A stretch of 64,000 nt of DNA from Sarocladium kiliense (lineage: Eukaryota; Ascomycota; Sordariomycetes; Hypocreales; Sarocladiaceae). The notes below the pieces were generated by a model. It had not been told where the DNA came from. It worked only from the letters and a program-made list of their open reading frames with translations, and did not search any database. The stretch covers positions 1 to 64,000 of the forward strand of contig JAUZTG010000042.1 in assembly GCA_030734395.1 (NCBI GenBank), given 5' to 3'. How positions within the stretch are numbered: the stretch's first letter is position 1; every line of letters starts with the position of its first letter. The position numbers were made by a program, and so were the translations under genes. Shown here in pieces: positions 54,343 through 64,000 of this stretch.

Positions 54343-55740
54343 TCATGTGCCCTGAAACCCTGTAGCAAATTTGCGTGCCACCCAGGAAGCACCTCGCTCT
54401 TCATACTCTTTCTTTGTCACCACGAGTTTCTCGATGTTGGCATGATTTGCAAGATGCATACCTCCAATCACAGAGCTTGTGATGGGATTTTCTGGTCGAG
54501 CAACTCTGACGACACAATCATCTGGGAATCTTTGGACCACTTCCTTTTGCAATCTCTGGATGAATCCTTCCAGCAGCGCATTGCCGCCTACGACCACAAT
54601 ATTAGCGAGAAGTCCGGGCCAGAGTCCGATGGGAAGGCCGTCCAATGACTCTCGGATAACATCGGCCAGTCCTGGTTGTTGCAAACCGATGTCGCTGGGA
54701 TTGAAGATGAGCTCTGGGACCGTAAATCGCTCGTTCCGTAGTGTGATTGCATCCTCCTCTGGCTGACCGACCGCCGCCAGTTGACGTGCCTTAGTATGGC
54801 GAGCAGGATCATACTCTCGGATAACGCCTCTAGTGCGCGTATGGTAGTCCGGGAGAACGTAGTCTTTGGCAATCCCCCCTCCTGTCTTCCAGACTGGGTT
54901 GGTTCGACCTCTTGTTCCCTTCCAAGACCTTTCAAGGTCTCCATTGAAGTCCAGGGAGACGTATCCCGCAGTCTCTTTCATATCATTGACGGTATAAGAG
55001 TCGTTACGCATGTCAAAATGCCGCAGAGATAACAGTCGGGTGAGGTAGCTGGTCATCATTTTGCCACCAATATCAACACGTCGGATCGCGGACTGTAGTG
55101 GCTGGCCACGTAGGACTGGCGTGACAGTCGTATGGGAGAAGCCGGAATCGATGACCAATATGATCTCGGCGGGAGTGTTGGCGACGATTGCGGCGTCCTG
55201 CGGTGTTCGAAATAGGCTTTGGACATCATGGTAGGCGTTAAAGGCCGGGGCTAGCTGCTGTTAGGAAAACGGCTAGGCAACAGGAAGCGAGATTTCAGAC
55301 TTACAAATACCGCGAAAGTAGCTAGAGAAGCCATATTCCTCAAAGACCATCTGGTCGCAATTGACCTGTAGCGCCGGGAGGCTGTTCGGGGGTTCGCCTA
55401 GTATGAGGCGCGTTTCTTCAGGGTCGCATTTGAGCCGCGATGATGGCCCAATCAGCTCGGCATCCCAGATAGCTCTCTGCGCGTCCCAATTCACGACGTA
55501 GCCCTTCTCAACAGGGCGACGGAACTGGATCTCTCCGAAATCTTGACAGTTGTCGAGTTCCGAGGCAACGTACGTCTTCCTTGTTCGGTCGCGCGCAATG
55601 CAGTTGGGAATGATGCTGACATCGGGAAGGGCTGCTCCTGTCACGAACCCGGTCTTGATAGTGCTCCCGCCATTATCGACAACAAGAGTATTAGTCGGTC
55701 GTGAAGGACGCGCCGGTTTCTGCTTCCTCGGCCCCGCCAT
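54343..55740 (-). CDS. ARP6: Actin-related protein 6 (ARP6)
   Basis: A predicted 447-residue nuclear actin-like protein in two exons, 55305-55740 and 54343-55250. The 54-base intron gives exactly 448 codons. Actin-fold motifs: TLVVDNGGSTIKTGF (phosphate 1) near residues 18-32, then across the splice ILVIDSGFSHTTVTPV (phosphate 2), and VVVGGNALLEGF (adenosine loop) near residues 365-376. The basic N-terminus (GPRKQKPARPSRP) and overall length fit ARP6, the subunit of the SWR1 remodelling complex that deposits histone H2A.Z. I infer it is ARP6 rather than another ARP from length and the WDAQRAIWD segment. It looks intact. Confidence 0.85.
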
Positions 55741-56717
55741 TGTCGTGAAGTTTGCAGAGTGAAGCTCTTCCCAAGCACGGAAGTGGGGTCAGCTTCTTTG
55801 GAGACATTTAGTCTTAGGTGACGCCAACTGCCACGCCGCGTTTGGCTGAGCTAGACGCGAGAATCTACGGATCACGGTGTCACGTGATGTATTGCACTAC
55901 ACCTCCAATCTTCTGGATCAATTGATCGTTGAGCCGAAAACTACGGAAATCCCGATTAAAACACCAAATATGCCATTCCATGTCCGTACACTTTGCTCCA
56001 ATGAAGTCCCGTGAATGTTTCGCAGCTCAGAAGTCTCGATGTCGAACCTACTCTTCCGATGGCCTGGCCTTTAATACAGGCCTGTCTAACTGCCAGTGAG
56101 AAGTGCATCGGCACTCTCTGCGACGGCGCCCATCGACGTGATTTCAGGCCTCTCTTCACAGATCGCTACTTGTCCGGCAGGACCGACAGCGTCGGCGTGA
56201 AGCGCGATAGATGCAGGCCTCACGTCGGTGATGACGAGTGCCTTCTTCCACTGCATATAATGTCGGGGGTAATGCCGACTCAATGCTCCCGGATACAACA
56301 CCGAGGTCGCCCCAGACAGTGGCTTTGCCGCCACCAGAACTAACCACCCAGAAGCAACAGCTCGTTCTAGTGCAGATCCAATCCAATTGTGCTCCACGGG
56401 GACATCCCCACGGGGTCTAAGCACTGGTGCTAGGGCCACTACACGAATCGCAGACCAGAATCTCGGACATGACCCTGAGCACCGATCAAACCTGACGAGT
56501 TCCCCACGATACTCAGGGCATCTCGTTGGATCTGCGGAGACTCGCGGGGTAAGTGAATAAGCTTATAAACAAGCTCGAGGACTGGCCCTTCTCTCAACAT
56601 CTCTCCAGTGCAGCAGCCTTCAATCTATTCAAACAGGTTCGAAGGACATCCTCCTCTTGTCTACACCCGATCAGACAGACAACTTTCCGCCAGAAAGGCT
56701 CCAACCTCGTCGCCAAC
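55741..56717. other. Divergent promoter region
   Basis: About 980 bases between ARP6 and the hexose transporter. The last 150 bases before 56718 are pyrimidine-rich, as usual for a fungal 5' UTR. I recognise no gene. Confidence 0.55.
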
Positions 56718-58384
56718 ATGGGTAAGCTTTGGGGATCGTCGGAATGGAAGAAGGATCCCAAAGAGATCTACAATGGTAGACTTCTGTGGCTCACTCTGAC
56801 CACGGCCTTTGCCGGTTGTGCCTACGGTTTTGATCAGGGCAACATTGGTGGTGTTCTTACCTTCCCAGCCTTCCGAAGGACTTTCGGCTACGCCGACATG
56901 TCTCCTGCTGATGCCAACACGCGTGAGGGTATCATTGCTGGCCTGCGTGAGTACACTTAGAGCAGCCATGGCGATCAACATAGAGCTGACAATCTGCAGT
57001 CGCTGCCGGAGGAGCCGTTGGTGCCCTTTTCGGCGCTCCTCTTGCCGACTTTGCCGGTCGAAAGAATGCCTTGGGTATCATGGCTGGTGTCTTCCTCATT
57101 GGAGGTGCCTTCCAGGAGGTCCCCATCTACGAAGTCATGGTAACGGGGCGCTTCCTTTCCGGTATCGCCATTGGATCGACCTCCATGCTTTCTCCCCAGT
57201 TCCTCGCTGAGAACTCACCCAAAGCCGTCCGCGGTACTCTCACAACGTCCTATAACCTGATGATCGTCCTCGCACTCGCACTCGCCTTCTGGATCAACTA
57301 TGGTATCAGTCTTTGGCCTGAACGACACTTCAACCAAGACAAGTCATGGCAGCTATCCTTGGGTATCGCCATGATTCCCAATGGCTTCATGTTCATAATG
57401 ATATGGTTCCTCATCGAAACCCCCAGAGCGCTTATTCAGAAAGGCAAAGATGAGCAAGCTCGGGAGAACCTCGTCAAGCTGCGGAAGCTACCAATCGAAC
57501 ACCCTTACGTTGCGCAGGAGTACAACGAGGCCATCGCTCAGGCAGAGGCCACCCAGGGACAGGCTCGTGGGTTCAATTACATTGCGGTCTTTAAGGCTCT
57601 ATCCTCGTCTGCCAGTAACCGCCGCCGCTTCATGCTATCCATTTCGCTCTTCTTCTTCCAGAAGCTCACTGGAACTGACGCTCTGAACTACTTCGCCCCT
57701 CAGATCTTCTCTATGCTGGGTGTTCCGACCGGTTCCACCTCCCTGCTCACGACAGGTGTTTATGGCATTGTGAAGCTTGTGGCTCAGTTCATATATGTTA
57801 CCATGATCGTTGACCGTGTTGGCCGTCGCTTGCCACTGCTCATTGGTGGCACCATTCAAGGCGCTGCCATGATCTACATGGGTCTCTATCTGCGCTTCGG
57901 CAACGTTGAGCACGGGAATGGAGTTGCCGCCGGCGGAATCGTTGGCTTGGTCTTCATCTATCTGTATGCGTTTGGATGGTGCTTTGGATTCAGTGTCGCG
58001 CCATATATTGTTACCGCGGAGGTATTTCCCACCCAGATTCGCTCCGTTGGCATGGCTCTTTGCTTCTGCTTCAAGTGGCTGTTCACCTATGGCATCACCA
58101 CAGCTGTGCCGCACATGATGCGTGTCATGGGCTACGGTACATTCCTCTTCTTCGGCTGCTCCACCTGGCTCGGTATGATCTGGTTCTTCCTGGTCCTTCC
58201 CGAGCTCAAGGGCCGTTCTCTCGAGTCCATGGATGATCTTTTCGAGCGTCCTCTCCTCACTATGTGGCGGCACGCATATCCGAGCGAGGACGAGAAGGTC
58301 TTCCAACGCGTGATGGACGAGACTGAGGAGAAAGCGACCGACCCGATCTACCAAGAGACGGAGCATCCCGAGCGCAAAGTGTGA
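56718..58384 (+). CDS. MFS hexose transporter
   Basis: A predicted 537-residue sugar porter in two exons, 56718-56946 and 57000-58384 (538 codons). The ATG at 56718 begins MGKLWGSSEWKKDP. Motifs: FAGCAYGFDQGNIGGV in helix 1, DFAGRKN after helix 2, the Glu-Thr-Pro-Arg-Ala-Leu loop, FFFQKLTGTDALNYF (substrate-binding helix 7), DRVGRRLP, and LPELKGRSLESMDDLF near the end. The usual Pro-Glu-Thr is Pro-Glu-Leu here, common among fungal hexose carriers. The tail is hydrophilic. It would import glucose or other hexoses, such as those released by the secreted enzymes encoded nearby; that link is inference. Confidence 0.9.
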
Positions 58385-58868
58385 GCTGGATATCTCTCCT
58401 AGGTATACAAGCAGCAACATAATGAAGATCTGTGAAACAGCAGATTCCCCGCTCAAATCCAGTGCTGGGAAACCATACTAAGTACACGTAAACTATGTAT
58501 GCATTAAGTCTGATCCTTGAACACCGAGACCTTACACTACGTCAACGCTACCACAGTTCTGGAATCTCATGATTAGAGATTGACGCGACCACATCTACTT
58601 CATGTTATAAGAGTTCTTAAACCCGTGGCTTCGTCTCACACTGACCGGTTCTTGTCATTCGGGGCCTCAAGCGACATGTGAGAATATCACTGTTCACGCC
58701 TGCTGGGATAAAGCCACGCGTCGTGCCACGAAAGATGTTCATGCGGTCCTGATAATGCATGTACTCCTCGTGCGAGGATCTCATATGTTGGCTTAATCCA
58801 TGTATCTCTCCACAGACTCATGATCGCCCTGTAGATCGGGTTGCAGAAGACTGACACTATCTGTGCGA
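58385..58868. other. Intergenic, convergent 3' ends
   Basis: About 480 bases between the transporter and CE1 esterase 3' ends. I see no gene. Confidence 0.6.
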
Positions 58869-60090
58869 TCATAAACACTGCGAATACCACTGGTTCTGAG
58901 ACTGACAAGTGCTGCCAGATTCACAGCATGTTGCTCCTGACCATCCCTGTCCGCCGCACTGGCCCCATTTTGTTGCGCAGTTGGCACCGCCACCGCTCGT
59001 AGATGTTGGTCTTGCGCTTGTGCTTATTCTTGTTGAGGTTGGCACTGCTGTAGTCGTCGGTTGCTGAGACTGTGTCGACTAAGAATCCTACCCGCATCAG
59101 CGGCAGCGCTTGAGGACATGACTTGAGACTTACCAAGATACCGAACCACTGCAAAGCTTCAGTCTCGTTCGTTGGGACCACGTGTCCAAAGCCGTGGCCC
59201 CAGATGCCTTGTAGACGGTCTCCGTAGATGTACTTTGTCAGCCTTGAACCTGGGTTATTGTTCAAGGCGTTACTCGGCGTGCTAGGGTAGCCAAAAACAC
59301 CGGACCATTCTTTGATAGACTCGTTATAGCTGTTGATGTTAAGAATATTGTCGACATCTCCATGGTAAATCTGCATTCTGGGGTACCGGCCAGAGTAACC
59401 AGGGTACATTGCGTGAACGGTGGATGCCCACTCTGAGGGACTCTTGTTCACTTGTCCACCCGCGCACTGAGAGTTCCAGCCCCTGACAGTACCTGTATAA
59501 AAACATCCGGCTGGCTCACCGCTGAATTCCGAGGCGGCTTCAAACATATCCGGATAGGCTGCCGCCATGACTTGCTATTGTAGCCTGTCAGGGCTGAGGT
59601 GTTGCTGAGACGAGGTTTAACTTACCGTCATCATAGCACCAGAAGACTCCCCCGTCACATAAACACGACTAGGATCTCCATTATACTTATTCAACGCATA
59701 CCTGACCATGTTGGCAAGCCCAGTGCTGTCGCTCCCCCCATCATGCGACAATGATTGTGTCGAAGACACATCCCAGCAAGCACCGTCAGTCGGCGTCTGG
59801 CCGTAGATGGCTATAAAGCCATGCTGATCTGCGAGCTGTCCATACTTGGTGGTACCGAAGAAGGCATTCGCTGTCCATTGGCACGCATGTAAGACCAAGA
59901 CGATCGGCGGCTTGGTTTGTAGATTGGCAGGAACATATATGAACATTTTAACCCCGGATGGGTTACTGCCAAAATTTTGCACCTGTGTTAGAGATGCTCT
60001 CTTCAGAAGCTCACCAGGCGCAGCATTGACTGCCCCTTGCCACTCGATCAAGGCGAACAGGATCGCGAAGAAGTGAACGTGAAGCTGCAT
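58869..60090 (-). CDS. CE1-type acetylxylan/feruloyl esterase with CBM1
   Basis: A predicted 368-residue secreted alpha/beta-hydrolase in three exons: 59626-60090, 59134-59574 and 58869-59069 (369 codons). The start is the ATG at 60090, followed by a signal peptide (about residues 1-24). The esterase part follows the PHB-depolymerase/CE1 pattern: Val-Leu-Val-Leu-His-Ala-Cys, TGESSGAMM with nucleophile Ser149 (GESSG), HGDVDNI with the Asp, and GIWGHGFGHV near the catalytic His. The last intron separates the enzyme from a Ser/Thr-rich linker and a C-terminal CBM1 (residues 332-368, CGGQGWSGATCC). It removes acetyl or feruloyl esters from xylan; the two activities cannot be told apart by eye, but the closest pattern is acetylxylan esterase A. 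Confidence 0.88.
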
Positions 60091-61462
60091 CTTGACTCTG
60101 GGCTGTGTACTACTCTGGCCCTTGTGAAAGAAACCGCGATAGCTGCACCGTTGACTCCGGCCAAGAAAACCGCCAGATGGCACTCATCTTATAATCGAGA
60201 TATGTGTCGGATGGTGATACTCCGTCCTCAATCCGTTCAAGCATGACAATAGTGAATTCAAGCTCTGTCTGATAATCCGTATAGAGACCCTTTCTAGAGA
60301 ACAAAAACAGTAGGCTCCGACAATTTGAAATAGCGCACCAATTGAACCTGAGAAGGTGTCTCTAATTTATATGGCGGGCTCCGGAGTGGAGCTGTAGCCC
60401 CTGTGACACCCCGTCTATAGGAGCGCTTCTTGGACCTGTGCCTGTCGGGGATACAAGGCCGACCTGAACGAGGTCGAGACTGGGCAAATGAATGCCGTAT
60501 TATCCGGGGAAAAGTGTCGGCAAATCATCAAACTTCGGAAGGCCCATTTCGGTTGGCCGGAAACATGGAAGCTCTCATCGCGAGAGCATGAACCCATTGT
60601 CGAAGAAGAAGGTTGGCTTACCGGAGTGAAGCATATCACCGAGCACGTTTTGGCGGAATCTATGCACATTCCGCGATGTCGCGAGCGGCTTCATCACACC
60701 ATCCGTCGTCCTGCCGCATTTCAACCACACTAGCGAGTTATCTAGCCAACACATTGTTACGTAGCTCACCATCACAGTGGCGTTTCGCATCCCGCTACTG
60801 AGCCAAATCCAGATGCTCCAATGGAGGGTTCCGAGGCTACCGCTGACTACTGGCTCTTCATATAACGCTCCATATAACTATCATGGTGAAATGTCGACTT
60901 CACTCGTGCGTACAGTACCCTAGTGACTATCCAGGGGCTTCTAGGTGTCGTGGTTCCAACACCGTTGAAGGACGTTGTTCATTCCTGCTTCTTAGTCCAA
61001 GGGTTCCTGGGTTCCTTGATCTTAGAAAGGGTTGAATATACCATCCAAGAATAAAGGCTATATGTCTTTTACAGTCCTCGCGAGTTCATGCGGTAATGAA
61101 GGCCATGGTCAGACTGGAAAAGATCGCGATGGACGCGGATAACTTTCACCATCCATTGGATCTTCAGGGACATATGGGAAGGGTTTCACGAAACGGAAAC
61201 AATCTCAACTATGGTGCCATGGGCAAAGGTGAGGGTGGGTGTTATAACAAGGGGCGTCTTTACCCAAATCCCCTTGCTTTGACATCATGAACTGTTACGA
61301 ATATAACTAACAGGTCTCTAGAATATGCCAAGGAGGTTATAAAGTTACTACAAGAATAATAGCTACCTAGCAGGATAATTATAAGAAAATTATAAGTAAA
61401 ATTTAAATTATGTAATTAAAAGAAAAGAATTTATTAAATATTTATAATTTAAAAAAGAGTTA
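60091..61462. other. Intergenic, becoming AT-rich toward the transposon
   Basis: The left part is the CE1 promoter. No gene was recognised up to 61300. From about 61310 the composition turns sharply AT-rich, and the sequence runs into the first transposon at the TA duplication (61461-61462). Confidence 0.6.
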
Positions 61463-61505
61463 ACGTGAACCACAAGCGAGTGGCGCACATAAGCGAGTGG
61501 CGCAT
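61463..61505 (+). repeat. Left terminal inverted repeat of element 1
   Basis: It contains two copies of a 17-base unit starting AAGCGAGTGGCGCA at 61474 and 61491. The outer bases are the inverse of the right end. Confidence 0.85.
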
Positions 61506-63281
61506 TATTCCAAAGACCACAACCTACCACTGAACTTCAACAATTATAATTAAAACCAACATAGAAACGCCTTTAAAAGAACGCTAATTGATTCTTGCTC
61601 TTTATTCAATGAAGAAGGACCCGAAACTCAGTGCTCGAGCCGCTGCAAAGCTCTATAATATCCCTCATCGAACACTTTTTCGTTGATAGAAGGGTACCCC
61701 TTCTCGTCGTGACAGCCCTCCTAACTCTGCGAAATTAACCAAGCTGGAAGAGAAGACGATTATTGAGTATATTCTTGACCTGGATTCGCGATTATATCCT
61801 TTACGGATAAGTGCGGTCAAAGCTATGGCCAATTACCTGCTATAGGATCGAGGTCAGCAATGCGTCGGGATCAACTAGGCGTCAAACTTCATCAAACAGC
61901 AACCAGAGCTGCGAACGCATTTATTTCACAGATACGACTACCAGAGGGCCTAATGCGAAGATCCAGACGCGATAAACGCGTGGTTCTGCCTTGTGCGCAA
62001 TATTATCGCAAAGTACGGCATCTAAGATGCGGACATCTATAACTTCGACGAGACCGGGTTTATGATGGGCGTTATTAATAGCGGAATAGTCGTTACATCT
62101 TCTGAGAGGCGTTCCAGGGCAAAAATGAGGCAGCCTGGAAATCAAGAATAGGTTACAGTGATCCAAAGCGCCGGTACGCTGGGGTTCTGCGTTCCGCCGT
62201 TTATCATGGTTTCAGGCAAATATCACCTCTCCAGCTGGTATAAAGAAAGCCCTCTACCTCCCGACTAGGTCATCGCAACATCTAATAACAGCTAGATAAT
62301 AAATAAAATTGGCCTAGAATAGATCAAGCATTTTAATAAATCTACTAAGTCGCGTACTTCTGGCTCATATTACCTTCTCATTATTAATAGGCATGAAAGT
62401 TACTGCTCTATGGCATTCAATCTTTACTGCAAAGAGAATAATATTATCACACTCTATATGCCTCCTCATTCATCTCATCTACTTCAGCCTTTGGATATTA
62501 GCTGTTTTAGCCCGCTGAAGGTAGCTTACGGTCGGTAAATTGAGAACAAGATAAGAGCCGGTATAAGCCACATCAGCAAGGAGGATTTCTTCCCGGCGTT
62601 TTTCGCGGCTTTTCAAGTAGTAATAACGGAGAAAAACATCCAGGGAGGCTTTAGAGGGGCTGGAATTATGCCTTATAGCCTAGACGCTGTTCTTTTAAAG
62701 CTAGATGTAAAGTTAAAGACGTTAACGCCCCTAGGGACATCTTATAGGCTCTTTGAACCTTGGACCTCCCGGACGCCTAATAATCCGATTAAGGCTGATT
62801 TATAAACCAATTATATTAGAAAACGAATCTCTCATCATCAGGAGAGCTCCCTAATATTAATTATCCAAGCTATTAACTAATTTACGAAAGGTATATGAGG
62901 TATTATGCACTAGCTTGCTCTTCTCAAGTCTGAGGTTAGTCTACTTCAAGCAGAGAATAATATACTTAGCCGTCGCCGCAGGGCTAGAAAAAGACGTCTT
63001 TAATAAGAAGGGAGCATGACCCTAGCTGAGGGTTAAGATATACAGGCTTAGAATAAGGTAAATATATAAATAAAGGAGGAAGGGCGGCAGAGTCAAGGTT
63101 AGAAGCCGAGGATCAAGATTAATAAATAGTGTTGTAGAGTGTGCGGGAATGTAAGATATAATATAAGAACTTGCCAAGTTGATTTAATAACTTTTAGAGA
63201 AGATAATAGCATTTAGTTAGACATAATTTAAATGCGTTACAAGTGGTTTTGCTTATAAGATGTTCAGGAGGTTTATTTACG

Positions 63282-63340
63282 TGCGCCACTCGCTTGTGTG
63301 CGCCACTCGCTTGTGTGCGCCACTCGCTTGTGGTTCACGT
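63282..63340 (-). repeat. Right terminal inverted repeat of element 1
   Basis: It contains three copies of TGCGCCACTCGCTTGTG, starting at 63282, 63299 and 63316, a period of 17 bases, then GGTTCACGT. It has one unit more than the left end. Confidence 0.88.
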
Positions 63341-63373
63341 TAAATATTTTATTATAATTAAATAAAAACAATA

Positions 63374-64000
63374 ACGTACTTGTACACCGAGTGGGCCATA
63401 TCACCGAGTGGGCCATATCACCGAGTGGGCCACCCCATTGTGATAATCCATTATTCCACCTTTAATACCCCTTTTCTCTTCTAGATATTATAAAAACGCC
63501 TTATAAAGACGCTAATATCAACTTAACTATTCAAGCTATTTAAAATAATAAGTCTTTAAGTATTCAAAGCGCTATAAAGATCTATAATATTAGCTGTATA
63601 ACCCTTACTCACCGGCTTAGCGGCATAACTCCTTAACGCAATAGCCTGCCTAACTTTATAAAATTAATAATATTAGAAGAGAAGGTGATTATTAAGAGGA
63701 TACTTGACCTAGATTTATAATCTTGCTCTCCACGGATTAGTAGCGTGGCTATAATAGCGAATCTTCTGCTTATATTACATAGCGCGGCACTAGTTAGAGA
63801 CTAATAGCCTTATTACTTTATTACACGACATAAAGAGCTCAAAACGTATCAAGTCTAGAGATGTAATTATAAGAGAGCCCTATATAAAGATCTAGCCGCG
63901 ATAAAGGCATAGTTTGTAATGGGCTATCCCTAGTGTCACGGACAATTAGGTGCCAATAAGAGTTATGTATATTCTTAAGGAGTAGGAAGCTATTCATAGA
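63374..64000 (+). mobile_element. Second Fot1/pogo-like element, truncated by window end
   Basis: It starts just after a TA (63372-63373) with ACGTACTTGTACACCGAGTG. Three copies of ACCGAGTGGGCC at 63386, 63403 and 63420 again have a 17-base period. From about 63540 the plus strand shows a heavily broken transposase N-terminus (helix-turn-helix region and an Ile-Leu-Asp-Leu-Asp segment near 63700, matching the same part of element 1). The right end is outside the window. Confidence 0.72.

Larger units (their letters stand above)
61463..63340 (+). mobile_element. Degenerate Fot1/pogo-like DNA transposon, complete ends
   Basis: An element of 1,878 bases flanked by TA duplications (61461-61462 and 63341-63342), the target of Tc1/mariner-pogo elements. 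The ends are inverted: left AACGTGAACCACAAGCGAGT..., right ...GGTTCACGTT. The body in plus orientation encodes a broken Fot1/Pot2-type transposase: an N-terminal helix-turn-helix (LSARAAAKLYNIP, near 61632), Tyr-Asn-Phe-Asp-Glu-Thr-Gly-Phe (first catalytic Asp, near 62040), and PPHSSHLLQPLDI (near 62465) before the third. Many TAG/TGA/TAA stops interrupt it, and the usual LeuAspGlyHis site is Ile-Asn-Arg-His, so the second catalytic Asp is lost. The AT-rich composition and CAG-to-TAG-type stops fit repeat-induced point mutation. It is inactive. Confidence 0.88.

Noticed and set aside
1..64000. Bacterial-type features (operons, Shine-Dalgarno sites, CRISPR)
   Set aside because: Spliceosomal introns and fungal protein families throughout show a eukaryotic genome; no CRISPR-like array exists. 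The 17-base and 30-base repeats have other explanations.

Overview
This window is nuclear DNA of a filamentous ascomycete (Pezizomycotina). The main signs are many short spliceosomal introns of 45-80 bases, fungal-only protein families (HET domain, Zn2Cys6 regulator, DUF2235), secreted plant cell-wall enzymes with CBM1 cellulose-binding modules, and RIP-like, AT-rich pogo/Fot1-type transposons at the right end. I cannot name the genus from sequence alone. Exon joins were worked out by hand from splice signals and reading phase; most spliced lengths come out as exact multiples of three.

Layout. 1-2.4 kb: a CT-rich microsatellite next to a C2H2 zinc-finger gene with no visible start exon. 3-6 kb: a FAD-dependent amine/amino-acid oxidase and an NTF2-like protein. 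7.9-9.4 kb: a Thr-rich secreted surface-type protein. 10-23.4 kb: an allorecognition or immunity-like stretch, with a DUF2235 hydrolase fused to a dynamin/AIG1-like GTPase (3' end damaged), a long helical protein with an N-terminal region like those of fungal STAND receptors, an amino-acid permease and a HET-domain protein. 24.1 kb: a ten-cysteine small secreted protein. 25.5-31.5 kb: a Zn2Cys6 regulator, an MFS sugar transporter and an AnmK/levoglucosan-kinase-like sugar kinase. The last two are divergent around a promoter with a 30-bp tandem repeat, so this looks like an anhydrosugar (levoglucosan) utilisation cluster. 31.8-33.6 kb: an SRPBCC protein and a broken short-chain dehydrogenase.

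33.9-60 kb: secreted CAZymes (CE3-CBM1, PL4-CBM1, GH7 cellobiohydrolase, CE1-CBM1) and a hexose transporter. They are interleaved with housekeeping genes: a GCIP-like protein, SIP5, a Ufd1-family protein, an F-box protein and ARP6. The enzymes act on cellulose, acetylated or feruloylated xylan and pectin, and the transporter would import released sugars. XlnR- and CreA-like motifs lie upstream of some of them.

61.3-64 kb: a complete but degenerate Fot1/pogo-like element with TA target duplication, followed 31 bases later by the left part of a second, related element. Both carry 17-bp-period repeats in their ends.
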